Positions 1-11,458 of a stretch of 64,000 nucleotides of DNA are shown in pieces. Numbering within the stretch: the stretch's first letter is position 1; every line of letters starts with the position of its first letter. Location: positions 16,361,228 through 16,425,227 of the forward strand of contig OY997595.1 in the NCBI GenBank assembly GCA_963921825.1, read 5' to 3'. The notes below the pieces were generated by a model. That model was not told the origin of the DNA, did not search any database, and was given only the letters and a program-made list of their open reading frames with translations. The DNA comes from Erodium maritimum. Its lineage: Eukaryota > Streptophyta > Magnoliopsida > Geraniales > Geraniaceae. The translations under genes were made by a program, and so were the position numbers.

Positions 1-1158
1 GCGAGTGTTTATCATTAATTTGGAATGTCTTCACTGTAACGTTGGTCCGCAGAGTGAGAGACAAGTTCGTCTTGCATATTTGGAGATCCTTGGCGATAGA
101 ATCTCACTACCTACTTTCAACACGAGGCTTGAGTTTGTTCTTCGCCCGACACGCCCTATACTTTGCTGGTGTGAGCTACCATATGCAAATATGTTTCAAA
201 GATTAGTAACACAAATAACTGAATTACTTAATTATAAAATAACTAAATGGGAACTGGGGTTATTAACGTATGTTCTTCTAAACTTCAGTGTGTGACAAAC
301 CACGACCATTTATCATTTCAGCCTATGAACTCTACTAGAACGTCAGCATCCCCATTCGGGTTGCCGTTGGCCAGCTCCTCCTCTTTGTGCTTAATATGCC
401 CCATCTTTCAGTCGTGCTTCCTGTCTTTGTAACATCCCCTGGCTTCAACATCTATCCATAAGAAAAACGTGTAGTCATCATCGATGAAGTCATAAAATTC
501 TTGAAAAATAAAAGGGAACTCCAACATTAAAAATAAAGGAGGTAAATTATAAAACTTTAACACTACATTTTGGGATACTTAGTCTTAGACGGTTGTACAG
601 TTCCACGCTCCCCGGGTCGAGTTTTTTGTATTTTTCAGAAATCATTGGGACTGAGCGGCGAATGATGTCCAAGATGTCTCAAATTATTATGTCTTGGTCA
701 TTCAAACAGGCGGGTCCTTTGGCCTGAGCATCCCACATCATGGTCATACACCCATCAACTTCGACCATTTTTGGGTCTTGGAGTTCGTACAAATACCTCG
801 TTGCCTCCTTCCTTGTTTTTTTGATGTCGTCGTTGAACAAGTTTGCCTCGTCAACCTTCACCTTGCTGTAAATGCGTCAGGCCTTCCCATGAGGCCTCAT
901 CAACGTAGAGGAAGAACTGGGAACGAAAGCAGGAGTTACAGTCCCAAGTGCAGTATGCTAAGTAGATGTACATGGGATACCCGATGACGACTACATGTTG
1001 GACGACGACGTTGACGGAGCTGAGGAATTCCGCTCGGTGGTATTCTAATATTTTTATTTCAAGAATTCATATTTCTCAGCCAAAGCATTCAACCTGCAAA
1101 ATCACATAAAAGTATTTCTTTATCAAGTTGAAATGATCTAGGTTTTTTTCTTCAGCTC
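1..1158. other. Degenerate internal region of a gypsy-like element; no gene recognised
   Basis: This stretch lies downstream, on the minus strand, of the gag fragment at 1159-1410, so it is probably more of the same decayed element. Short open frames exist on both strands, for example a 60-codon minus frame at 679-861, but none carries a motif I recognise. The element's 3' LTR would lie beyond the left edge of the window. Confidence 0.35.
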
Positions 1159-1410
1159 CTAATTCTCCACATTTTCGATTTCCGCATGTTTGCGCCTCCA
1201 ATATGTCCTTGCGGAGTCGTCCAAGTAGAACACTATGATTTTGATCATGTCTGTCTCGTTGGAGAATTTTCTAGCTTCAAGGTAATATTTCGTGCACCAG
1301 AAGAAAGTATTGACTTCTTCGGTGTCCCATCGTGCTAGGTAACCTCGCGATTTCGGGGTCTTGACGATAGGGTGTGATTCCTGCTGCGTTATTAGGTCGT
1401 ACCTATTGTT
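1159..1410 (-). pseudogene. Gag capsid-domain fragment of a Ty3/gypsy-type element
   Basis: The minus strand has an open stretch without an ATG that ends at a TAG (1159-1161). Its conceptual product has the typical pattern of the plant retrotransposon gag domain: an aromatic and acidic segment (WDTEEVNTFFW), a K-Y-x-E-A-R segment, then FYLDDSARTYWRR. In plants, gag of this kind forms the cytoplasmic virus-like particle that packages element RNA. It lies about 370 bp inside the primer site of the LTR at 1790-2351 and in the same orientation, so it belongs to that element. The frame is closed on both sides by stops and no start codon is visible, so it is a relic. Confidence 0.7.
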
Positions 1411-1775
1411 GGTTGCAAAGTATGATGTCAGGCGCAGATTTTCGCGAGATGTTCCCGGAGGTAAGCTTCCATTGTCGCTTGTAGTTCCTTGAGGACTGTC
1501 TTGTCCTGGCTCTCAAATTCCTGTTAGAGTACGTCCTGGATTCGTTCTTGGGCCTTCTTCACATATTCAGGAAGTGTGATAGTGTGGAATTTTTTATCTT
1601 GTTTCTGGAGGGCGTCGATCCTCTTTTATAGTTCTCAATAGTGTTGATTTCGGATCGCCGTATCTACGGGCGAGGAGTTGGCGGTGGCACCATTGGTAGT
1701 GAGTGTCTGGGTGTTAGTGTCTAACATGTAGATAGTAGGGTTGTGGAATGGTCCCCGAAGCTTGGTCATAACTAG

Positions 1776-1787
1776 GCTTTGATACCA
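1776..1787 (-). promoter_or_regulatory. Primer binding site (initiator Met tRNA type)
   Basis: On the minus strand this reads TGGTATCAAAGC, one base away from the TGGTATCAGAGC primer site of the other elements in the window. It sits two bases inside the TG/CA boundary of the LTR that starts at 1790, where reverse transcription of a minus-strand element would be primed. Confidence 0.65.
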
Positions 1788-1789
1788 CT

Positions 1790-2351
1790 TGTGACGGACT
1801 GAGGGGAAGGCTTCATCTTGGCGTTCGTCCAACACTTGGGCATGTAACACAAATAAGTCTATATGGATGGAAAAGTATGCATAGTCTTTATTAGAAGCAA
1901 TTATCGAGTATAACAATGCTAAGAAAGATAATGTTATACTATGTCTCGACTACTCCTTTATATAAGGTAGTTGAACCTACTTCTAAGTATGAAATAAAGA
2001 AAGAAAAAGTTAAGGGAATGTCCTTCTTGTTGAGGATGCTTGGACCGCAAGTTGCGGTTGGGAGATGCTTGGATGGAAAGAAAGGTGAGTGGTAATGCAA
2101 GGTAGGGATGCGACCTGAATGCAAGCGCGCAGATTCGTTTGGCTCGGTTGCTGCGAGTACATATGAGGTTGGGCCTCGTGCGGGCGGGCTTGGTGTTTCT
2201 CGACCTGGCTTTGCAGATGGAGGTCGGTTCATGAGAAACCTCGTAAGAGGCCCATGGAAGGCCGACGAGAGAGACGCCTCAGGTTTGGCCTCTTACCTGT
2301 CGTTTAAATTAGGTATATATCCTGAGATTACAAACATTAAGTACTGTAACA
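1790..2351 (-). repeat. LTR (5' LTR of the decayed gypsy-like element)
   Basis: The segment begins TGTGAC next to the primer site and ends at a CA (GTACTGTAACA) at 2351. A TATATAA-type box is present on the minus strand near 1958-1965, consistent with a promoter. The left boundary is well placed by the primer site. The right boundary rests only on the terminal CA and the fall in complexity beyond it, because the partner LTR lies outside the window and no duplication can be checked. Confidence 0.55.
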
Positions 2352-2848
2352 AATAACTATATACCAAAATATATATCTATACATTTGTTTATTACTTTTT
2401 TTTGAGTAAATGATTGTTTTCATTCAATCAGTTCTGAACCATTACAACCATAAGATCAGAGGATAAAACCCGAAACAAGTCGATATAATGGCCGCTAACC
2501 CCCTTTTGCAACAACAGGTGACCCAGTACACTCGGTTGAAAATAACTAGAACTTTTATAAACTATAATAGAAGAGATACGACAATTGTAGATAAGCACAA
2601 TAATGCGAGATCAAGGTTCTAAATACCCAATCGGGTGGTTGTCTTAACTCGCGAGGTGATGAACAGAGTCCTGCTAAGTAGCATGACCCCTCGATAAAAA
2701 GTTGCACTCGGAGATGGATGCCTGGATGATGACTCGTCTATTTCTGGACCCAATGGGTTTCCTTTCCCCATTTGGTTCCTTGCTTCCAAGGGTCAGGGTC
2801 AGGGGAGGGGTCCTCGGCTGGGATCCCATGGACCTGACAGTGCGAGTA
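2352..2848. other. Intergenic; possible 3' end of an L1-type element
   Basis: About 2394-2470 reads on the minus strand as a sequence ending in TTTACTCAAAAAAAA, which resembles a plant LINE 3' terminus with an A tail. I could not find the matching 5' end or a duplication. The rest shows nothing recognisable. Confidence 0.25.
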
Positions 2849-3258
2849 GCTATGGGAGGGCCCGCTTGAAGACCAGGTCATCGTGAGGGTAACGGAAAGA
2901 CCGTCAAGGAAACTCATGAGGGCAACCGTGGCTGAGAGCATCAACTCGGCCTTGAGCGAAGAGGTTGTCACTCCCCAAATCCGGTTATCGCCCGGACTCG
3001 AGGCATGACGAGTAATAAAAGACAATAAAATAATAAAACAACATTTAAATCCTGAAAACCTCCAATAGAAAAGCTCCAATCCACAAGATCTAGTTTAAAC
3101 AAGAATAACCCTCCAGGGGTGTAATAATATAACTCCACAAAATCTGGTTCAACAGAAATAAAGACAAAAACGAAGTCTCTAAGGACACCCACACCGAGAA
3201 GCTCCCGAGCCTCTACTCCTCTATCAAGCCTGTAAACACAACAATAAACTCGTAGGAG

Positions 3259-3272
3259 TGAGCTTGCACTCA
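3259..3272 (-). promoter_or_regulatory. LTR hairpin with GCAA tetraloop
   Basis: The sense strand reads TGAGTGCAAGCTCA: a 5-bp stem (one G-T pair) closing a GCAA loop. The same hairpin recurs at the same place in the five other LTR copies of this family. Confidence 0.55.
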
Positions 3273-4477
3273 GTAGGAAAAACACATAACAAGATGGACT
3301 TTCAACTCAATAAGATCAACAATAAAGTCAACCAAAAACATCTTAACAAACACAGGTAATAGACAAATCAACCAATGCCGTGGCACATGAAGTCTCCACC
3401 CTCCGATCCACATAATGTGTCCTCTCGGATTTTCCCTCAAATCCAGAGGAGACGCATAACATTGAGGCGACCGGAAACAACCCTTCGGGGCGCTTATCAT
3501 CGGGATTCTCAGAAACGTCTCCAAGGGACTTTATGTCCTCGGGAACCAAGGTATTACTCCCATAGGGAGCATACACTTGGACAATTTAATAATAAGCAGT
3601 TAATAATTGAATACGCACTCAACCGGACACGAAATAGTACAAGCTCAACAACCACCAATTCAATTCCACACATGGCTCACACATCACCAATTCACCACAA
3701 CAAGCAGTACACGTATCACGCAAGCATATCACATCAATCACACAATCCCAACTTACCGTTCACTTACCAGTTTCGAACCACCGGGGCATCGATCACCTGA
3801 TTGCACCGCTCGGTACAACCAGTCATACTCGATGCTCCAAACAACCATTCAAGTAAAACAAGTAATCATTCGAATGCAATCAACGAGCAAGTACGAGTAT
3901 AATCAACTAATCAATCCACATGCAAATCCACTAGTTTCATTAGACTCTTAGCCTATCCACTAAGCAATCAACAACCAAGCATGTGATCCTAACACGCAAC
4001 TAATCCAAGGGCTTTGCCAAGGCTCCTCTACCAGACAATCAAATCCCAAGTATTGAAAGCGAATTACACTAGTGAATGGCATCCTAATCGGTCACCACTA
4101 GACACTTCCGGTTATTAGAAATTGAAAGACGATTATGCTAGTTATTCGCATCCTATAGGCATTTCTAGGACCTTTTCCAATTTTATTAACCTAACATGCA
4201 TACTAAGCATCATAACGAGAGGTTAAGGCTTTCCCTACCTCAAGGTCCTCCTCTTCAACACTTTGATGAAGCCCGGTGATCACCACTTCGCTCTTCACTC
4301 GGGTCCCGACGTGATCCTTGCTCCTCTAGCTCGATCCCCAAAGTTTTGGACACAAAGAAACGATAATTAGACTCCACTTAAACAGCAAGAAAGGCTCCCA
4401 AAACCCTTCCAAAGTTCAGCTCAAAACCAAGGTGCAAAACCTTTGAGAAACCCCCAAGAAACCCCCACCCTGGTCTG

Positions 4478-4612
4478 CCACGGACCTGGTCACGGATCCG
4501 TGACGTTAACCCTCACGGTTACCGTCACGGAGCCGTGACGAGTGCCGTCACGGACTCCCTCACGAAGCCGTGACGTCGCCCGTCACGGGATCCGTCACGG
4601 ATCCGTGGTGCA
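4478..4612 (-). repeat. Palindrome cassette of the LTR
   Basis: A run of short GC-rich palindromes built on GTCACGG...CCGTGAC, such as CACGGATCCGTG, spaced by a few bases. It lies about 880-1015 bp from the LTR's 5' end in element orientation. Confidence 0.75.
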
Positions 4613-5683
4613 CCAGGGCAGTTTCGCCCTTCTTCAACCTCCAGCTCCAAATCTCCGAAAAACCACCTTCAAACCCAGAATTTTACCCCTTCCAACTTCC
4701 AAAACAGTCCAAATCCTTCAATACTCCTCTACCCATGGTAGGAATCAACACACAAACAAGTTTCCAATGATTCAACAAATCAAACCCAACTCAAAAGCTC
4801 CAACAAACCAATGATTTCTCAACAACAATCCAACAAAGCTTCTTATCAACAACATCTCCCACCATTTCTACTCAAACCCAACATCATCTAGCAATTTTCA
4901 CCCAAAACCCATGAAAATAGATGAAGAGAAATGAGGATTAGAGAGTTCCATTACCTCTAGAATGTTGAGATGAAGAAGATGCTAGTGGTTTTGAGGGTGG
5001 ATGGCTAGAGGAAGGCTCCAAATGGCCTCTTCTTCCTTGATTTTCCTTCAAGCCTCCATGGGAGCTCTTCTCCCTTGCTTCTCCTCTAAGTTTCGGCTAC
5101 ACCAAGATAAAATGAATTGATTTTGCTTCTCCAATCACATATAATACCTAGATGTAGCAATGACCTAAAAGCCCTTGAGCTAGATTCCCTTGTAGTAGCT
5201 TTTGGGAGGGTAAAAGGGACTATGACTATCCCTTTTTCTCTCTTTCAACCAAAAGAAGACAAGTGTCCACCTAGGTCATTTAATTTTCCAAAATAATTTC
5301 CAGCACTTTAAAAATAATGCTTTAGTCGATAAAAAGTCTCGTTTTGACCAAAATTGACTTTGTCCAAGATTATACTCAAACGAAAAGGATTTCTCCCCTG
5401 AAGCCAACCATGATAATGGCTAATTCGTTTGGGTTCCGGAAAAGTCCCGAGTGACTTCTTGAGTCATCGGTTCGACCGGAAGCGGGTCTTACAGAGGTTG
5501 AACGCCAAGGTGAGCATCAAGAAAGGACGTACAGAGGTGAGCACAGTCAGGAGAACCAAGAGCAAAGATGGAGACGATCCGGTCAATATGGAGGCGATCA
5601 TGACAAAGGCCCACGTGGAGGCGTCCACGACATCGATCCACCTGGAGGTGACCAGAACAAAGGCCCACGGGAAGGAAGCCAAA

Positions 5684-6382
5684 AATGACAGAATCCCGAG
5701 TCTTGGGAGAAAGAAGCGACGACCCGCCACGAGGGGTTAAGGGGGGGGGGGGAGGCACGAGTTGATGAGATACCAATCGACGAGGCTCGACCTGACGCTC
5801 CTTGAGGAGATCTGAGCGAGGCACTTTCCGGTGAGAACCTCTCTAAAACTAGGCGGTGTGAACAGGCCCGACGATAACTGTAAAGGCAAGAGGCCTTTCC
5901 TTTTCTGTGGAGTCCGTTTGAAGGAAGCCAAGACCAGGTCTGCCAGAGCAGATCTAGTTTTGTCAGGCAAGGTCGAGACTGTCCCGAGGAGGGGGGAAGC
6001 CCAACGACGAGTGAAGCTCCATGGAGTGGGGATAGCGAGCAGCCGACGGTGAGGAGCAAAGGCTTCAGACCGGGAAGGGGAAGTTGAGGTTGTAGAGAGA
6101 TGAGGAGGAGGGCGTGGCTCGGGATGACGTGCAGCGGCAACAAACCGTGATAGAGACAGATAGAACTTCGTAGGTTGTAGCGGGCAAGCCCCTATCGGTA
6201 GTCCCTGAAGTTGGAGCCCGAGAGGTCATCGATGGTAGCGGCTTCTGCAAAATGAACGAAGACCCGTTTATGGTTCTTTTACATTTGTTTATTATTAACA
6301 AAACTTGTAAGACCTTAAATGATGTTAGAAATCATGCTTTAGATGAAGCCATTTGTTATCTGACTTTCTCACAACCCACATC
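5684..6382. other. No gene recognised; contains a 12-G run
   Basis: GC-rich sequence following the split open frame. Several overlapping frames exist on both strands (the longest is on minus, 5598-6143), but they are of low complexity and carry no recognisable motif. A run of 12 G lies at 5741-5752. Confidence 0.3.
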
Positions 6383-6399
6383 ATAACTATCAGAAACCT
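6383..6399 (+). repeat. Target-site duplication, left copy, of a LINE-like element
   Basis: The 17-bp sequence ATAACTATCAGAAACCT recurs with one mismatch at 25943-25959, immediately after an A-rich tail. This is the pattern left by target-primed reverse transcription. Confidence 0.6.
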
Positions 6400-7030
6400 A
6401 AGTTATATTTAGCTAATCAAGATAAATTCCACAAAAAAACAAGGGGCCTCGCATCCAGCTCCTAAAAGCCCTAGTGAAAACTTTTCTACCGCCACCCATC
6501 TGTCCCCTCTCTACTGGCGATGGCCGGTCGGTTTGGCCACGACTCTCGTCGGTGGAGTCCTTCTTCACTCCCTCCCTCCCTTCTCCTCCTTTTCTTTCTC
6601 CTTCTTGTTTCTAAACCTGCAAGTTGTGGGTCGTCGGCGTATTATTGTACGTGCTCATCGGATCTCGGCCTCAGCTCGTCCGACCTCTCTCCTCGTCGTG
6701 CTCCTCGTCTCTCCAACTCGGACTGGTGGCCTCCCTGCCTAGTGTGTTCCGAAGCTCGGGTTTGAGGCCGATTCAGACCCTCCTTCCTCTGAGGTTGCTG
6801 TTGGAGTTCATGTGCACGGTCGGAGCTGCTGCCAGAGTGATTGATTGGAGTTCGGGCCTCTTCAGCGTCAAGGCTAGTCATTCCGAGATCTTTCCTCCAC
6901 GGTCTGATCGATTGGAGTCCAGATCTGACTTTTATGGTCGGGGGTGGCCCGAGATCTTTGTGTTGCTGCTGTTTGTTGTCGCCCGAGCTTCTGGTTTTGC
7001 CGATCGTTGCCGGACTTGGGAGTGGCTGCC

Positions 7031-7035
7031 CCGAC
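7031..7035 (+). repeat. 5-bp target duplication CCGAC (left)
   Basis: It matches CCGAC at 24444-24448 exactly, directly outside the outer copia LTRs. Confidence 0.9.
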
Positions 7036-8711
7036 TGTTAGTCTTAGTGCCCGTAGTTCAATCATAAATGTCCAAATGTATATATCATCATTAGCAATAA
7101 GATTAAAGCGGCTTTCTATTACTTATGTGTTGGAGTAATATATCGATGTGATTTCTGATCTATGCCCACCATGCGAATAGAACCATAGATCGAGATGGAT
7201 CACACTCGATGGGTCCCTAGTCAACAAAGCTTCACTAGAAGCGACTAGTATGAAAGATGGCTCTTCATGGCTTACGTTCTGTTAGTCATTGGAATGGGAT
7301 TCCGGAGTCTGATCATAGATATCATGTGGGACATGATATTGGACGACCCGCCCTGAATATGTGCCATAGATTGAGTCATTAACATATTCAGTGTCGTAGC
7401 TTGTCATGTATCCTTAGACCAAGGAGTCTTTGTGATCACTATGCAGTCAACAACTAAGTTTGACCTGAGCCTAACGTTGTCCGTAACAGGGCTTCCATAA
7501 CGGCCAGGATTGGCTTGGGGACGGGTTGCATGAGTGACACGAAAGACGGCTAAGGGATTTATCCCTCATACTGAGGTATGGGAAAGATATCGGTTCTCGG
7601 CCGCTTGATCGAGAGTGACTGAAAGAATAGCATGACCATGCACATGATACTAGGTATCATATATTCAGTCATCTCACATATCAAGGAACAGTGATTGAGA
7701 ATAATAAGGATGACGGCTCTATGCCTTATCTCAATCAGGATATCGGAGATAAAAGGATAATGACAGGGAGGACGGAAAGGTTAGAATCGATTGGTTCGAT
7801 TCGCTATGTAGTGTCAGGCAATACTAAAGTCTCGTTAGTTTCCACTTATATAGGATCAAGTAAAATGGGATTTTACGTTGATCTATCGACATGCATAGAC
7901 CTAAGGGTCACACCGAAGGATGAAACTCATTGACACATTTATGGAGAATGGCCAAAAGAGAGTTGTCTCGGGACATGACCAAAACTGGGTTTTGGGTCAT
8001 GTGCCCGTAAGTGAATAGGACATTACGGATCAAGACAAGGCTTGGAGTCTTGGGATTGATCGCGTTGGATAATGTTGGACATTTCCGGTATGGAAGGCTT
8101 GGAGGCGATGAGCACGTCACGGGACCTCGTTGGGAATGGCCATGGGCCATGTTCCAAGAGGCCCATGAAAGGCCCATGCAACCAAGGCCCATGGAACTAA
8201 TTAATCAAGTCTTGATTAATTAGTACTAAGTAAGCAAGACAAGGATTAAGGTGTTGGTGATTCACCACCTAACCCATCTTGTCTTGCCATACTTAGCACC
8301 ATGCTTGTCTTACTTCACACCATGCTTCACACCTTACTTGTCCTTGATGGTTGTTGATGGTTTAAGTCATCTTTTTCCTACAACAAATCACAAGAAAAGA
8401 ATAGAAACACAACTTCTCTCCCTCTCACACTACAATTTCGAGTTTGGCACTTTTCCCCCCTCTTGTTGTGTTCTTGAGTCATCTAAAGAAGAACTACGTG
8501 GCTTTGATTCCATTTGGATACGTAGGCGTCTTGGAGACTCAAGCCGATCATCGTTTCTTTGGTGTTCTCTTCCTTTTCTTGAACTAGTTGGTAAGGAAAC
8601 ATCCATATTGTTTATTCTCTTGTGTATCTAATATTTGGTAGTGTTCTATGACATGGTCTCGAGTTATTTCCGCTGCAAGTATATGTTCATACCCTCCATC
8701 GAGACTCAACA
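7036..8711 (+). repeat. 5' LTR of the outer copia element
   Basis: Runs from TGTTAGTCTT to CTCAACA. Compared with the 3' LTR at 22768 it differs at about nine positions. The open frames inside it (for example 7691-7933 and 8251-8631) recur in every LTR copy and look fortuitous. The 5' LTR supplies promoter and transcript start. Confidence 0.95.
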
Positions 8712-8712
8712 G

Positions 8713-8724
8713 TGGTATCAGAGC
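8713..8724 (+). promoter_or_regulatory. Primer binding site, outer copia
   Basis: TGGTATCAGAGC, complementary to the 3' end of initiator Met tRNA, one base inside the 5' LTR. Confidence 0.9.
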
Positions 8725-9757
8725 CGTGCTACCTTCGGGATTCACAAGAGAACTTTCGGTTTTGCTTGCTAGTTTCGGTTTTGCATGTTAATTTGCTAAA
8801 TTGTTTGATAATATGTTTTAAATTCTTGTTTATGGGTTTAATGCATGAAAAATGAATTTTTGAAAAGTTTATCAAATCTGGAATTTTTGAAAAAAATTTG
8901 ATTTTTCGGGTCTCGGGAGCGGGACTCTCGGGGAGCCGAAACCGGGACCGAACGGGGCTCCGTTGGACGGAGCTAGGCCAAGCATGACCATTGGATGGTC
9001 AATATGCCGAGCTAAACCGTTTTGTTAGTCATGACGAGTTTGGAACCGTCTTGATGAACTCAAAAATCAAATGTTCAAAAGTTTCAATTTTGAACGGTTT
9101 CGATAAACCGAGTATCAAAAATTTTCGAAACTTGGCAATTAATTAAAACCGGAAAATCACATGATGTTTGATAACATGCTTGTTTGATAACACGATGTGT
9201 GATGTGATGTTGGCATGGTGTACATAATAGCCCCGAGTTTGATTTAATTATTTATCGCTTTTCACGGCCTGCGAGCCGTTAGAGTTAGCGTGTAATTATT
9301 TTTTCGAGGTGTGGTCGTCGTACCACTTATTTGTAATATTTATTAATTCCCGACCTGCGAGTCGTGTATTAAATTGTAATATTTTACTCAAGACGAAGAA
9401 AGGGCGAAAAGGTCATTTGGTGGCTTCTCGGGTTTTGACATCGGCTTGGAGTCGGTGGAGCTCAAGAAGCTAGTGGGAGTTAGTTTAGTGGGCTATTATG
9501 TACATATTTAACGCTTTATGCTTGGTTTAGTTTTTGCATGATCTTTTCTATGTGTTTTAGAATTGCATGCTTAACTTAATTTACCGAGCATATCACCTCA
9601 CATGCAAAGATAAAATTGGTTTTAATCATTGTCTGTGAGCCCTTAGAATCGTCATTACATTGGATGTAGTTGACGGGTTCGAAGGAAGAATTACATTGGA
9701 TGTAATTGGAGGCATCATTACATTTGGAATGTAGTTGATGTGCTCATCGCATCTAGG
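8725..9757 (+). other. 5' leader of the outer copia element, first part
   Basis: Untranslated sequence between the primer site and gag, homologous to 11459-12490 of the inner element. Near its end it has three imperfect hairpin motifs built on ACATTGGATGT (9656-9668, 9691-9705 and 9719-9733). The inner element inserted 24 bases after the last one. The leader resumes at 18226. Confidence 0.8.
9753..9757 (+). repeat. 5-bp target duplication CTAGG (left)
   Basis: It matches CTAGG at 18221-18225 and marks the insertion of the inner element into the outer leader. Confidence 0.92.
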
Positions 9758-11445
9758 TGTTAGTCTTAGTGCCCGTAGTTCAATCCTAAATGTCCAAATA
9801 TATATATCATCGTTAGCAATAAAATTAAAGCGGCTTTATATTACTTATGTGTTGGAGTAATATATCGATGTGTGCTCTGATCTATGCCCACCATGCGAAT
9901 AGAACCATAGATCGAGATAGATCACACTCGATGAGTCCCTAGTCAACAAAGCTTCACTAGAAGCGACTAGTATGAAAGATGGCTCTTTATGGCTTACGTT
10001 CTGTTAGTCATTGGAATGGGATTCCGGAGTCTGATCATAGATATCATGTGGGACATGATATTGGACGACCCGCCCTGAATATGTGCCATAGATTAAGTCA
10101 TGAACATATTCAGTGTTGTAGCTTGTCATGTATCCTTAGACCAAGGAGTCTTTGTGATCGCTATGTAGTCAACAACCTAGTTTGACCTGAGCCTAACGTT
10201 GTCCGTAACAGGGCTTCCATAACGGCCAGGATTGGCTTGGGGACGGGCTACATGAGTGACACGAAAGACGGCTAAGGGATTTATCCCTCATACTAAGGTA
10301 TGGGAAAGATATCGGTTCTCGGCCGCTTGATCGAGAGTGACTGGAAGAATAGCATGGCCATGCACATGATACTGGGTATCATATCTTCAGTCATCTCACA
10401 TATCAAGGAACGGTGATTGAGAATAATAAGGATGACGGCTCTATGCCTTATCTCAATCAGGATATCGGAGATAAAAGGATAATGACAGGGACGACGGAAA
10501 GGTTAGAATTGACAGGGTCGATTCGTTATGTAGTGTCAGGCAATACTAAAGTCTCGTTAGTTGCCACTTAAATAGGATCAAGTAAAATGGGATTTTACGT
10601 TGATCTATTGACATGCATAAACCTAAGGGTCACACCGGAGGATGAAACTCATTGACACATTTATGGAGAATGGCCAAAAGGGAGTTGTCTCGGGACATGA
10701 CCAAAACTGGGTTTTGGGTCATGTGCCCGTAAGTGAATAGGACTTTACGGATCGAGACAAGGCTTGGAGTCTTGGGATTGATCGCGTCGGATAATGTTGG
10801 ACATTTCCGGTATGGAAGGCATGGAGGCGATGAGCGAATCACGGGACCTCGTTGGAAATGGCCACGGGCCATGTTCCAAGAGGCCCATGAAAGGCCCATG
10901 CAACCAAGGCCCATGGAACTAATTAATCAAGTCTTGATTAATTAGTACTAAGTAAGCAAGACAAGGATTAAGGTGTTGGTGATTCACCACCTATCCCAAT
11001 CTTGTCTTGCCATACTTTGTCCTATTTACACCTTACTTGACACCATACTTGTCCCATGCCTTTAGTTGGACAAGTATGGGTTTTGTTATGTTTAAGTCAT
11101 CTTTTTTCAACATAACAAACACAAGACAAGAATAGAAAACACATTTTCTCTCCCTCTTCCATGGCCATTTCGGGTTTGGCTAGTTTCCTCCTTCATTTTT
11201 GTGTTCTTGAGTCCTCAAAGAGAAGAACTACGTGGCTTTGATTCCCATGTGGATACGTAGGCGTCTTGGAGACTCAAGCCAATCATTCGTTAACCGGTGT
11301 TCTTGTTTTGGTAAGAACTAGTGCTGAATTTTTCTCTTGTTAATCCATTCTTTGTTAGTTGTTTCATGGTTCTAATTGTCTCTTGGTTTTCATTGATTTT
11401 CCGCTGCGAGTTGGTTCATCTCCAACCCTACCTCGAGACCCAACA
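9758..11445 (+). repeat. 5' LTR of the inner copia element
   Basis: Runs from TGTTAGTCTT to ACCCAACA. It aligns along its length with the 3' LTR at 16533-18220. Confidence 0.95.
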
Positions 11446-11446
11446 G

Positions 11447-11458
11447 TGGTATCAGAGC
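11447..11458 (+). promoter_or_regulatory. Primer binding site, inner copia
   Basis: TGGTATCAGAGC, one base inside the 5' LTR, identical to that of the outer element. Confidence 0.9.

Larger units (their letters stand above)
2966..5493 (-). mobile_element. Solo LTR, large Tekay/Del-like gypsy family
   Basis: The 2528-bp segment runs from TGTCACTCCCC to GGTCTTACA and is flanked by perfect GAGGT copies at 2961-2965 and 5494-5498. The ends match those of the full chromovirus LTRs at 39294 and 47948, so orientation is minus. No internal region remains, so this is a solo LTR left by recombination between the two LTRs. It carries all family landmarks: a donor-like GAG/GTAATG at about 4954, a palindrome cassette at 4478-4612, a tetraloop hairpin at 3259-3272 and an acceptor-like TTACAG ending at 3230. 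By sequence it is closest to the LTR at 53000-55711. Confidence 0.92.
2849..5683 (+). pseudogene. Open frame of unknown function split by a solo LTR
   Basis: An ATG-less open stretch runs from about 2849 to 2965 and continues in phase at 5499-5683 once the solo LTR (2966-5493) and one copy of its GAGGT duplication are set aside. The first part is charged (TVAESINSALSEEV). The second part is rich in G, D, Q and R, with three imperfect GG-D-x-x-KGP type repeats, and ends at a TGA. Low-complexity charged tails of this sort occur in retroelement gag proteins, but I recognise no domain. It shows that the LTR element landed in what was then an open frame. What the frame encoded is unknown. Confidence 0.35.

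Noticed and set aside
4542-4814. 90-codon frame through the palindrome cassette of the solo LTR
   Set aside because: The product simply reflects the repeated CACGG units and is not kept in the other LTRs of the family.
5464-6143. Overlapping minus-strand frames of 77-181 codons
   Set aside because: They lie opposite one another and opposite plus frames in GC-rich DNA, with Ser/Leu/Pro-rich low-complexity products, as expected from base composition.
6520-7067. Three overlapping plus frames, one of 147 codons, with Leu/Ser-rich products
   Set aside because: They lie in the CT-rich 5' region of a LINE-like element, which gives Leu/Ser/Arg-rich frames in all phases. No domain is seen.
7691-8631. 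Open frames in the copia LTRs that recur in several copies (for example 7691-7933, 7908-8192, 8011-8223 and 8251-8631)
   Set aside because: They repeat only because the LTRs repeat. They overlap on both strands, have no known domain, and the inner and outer subfamilies do not keep all of them open.
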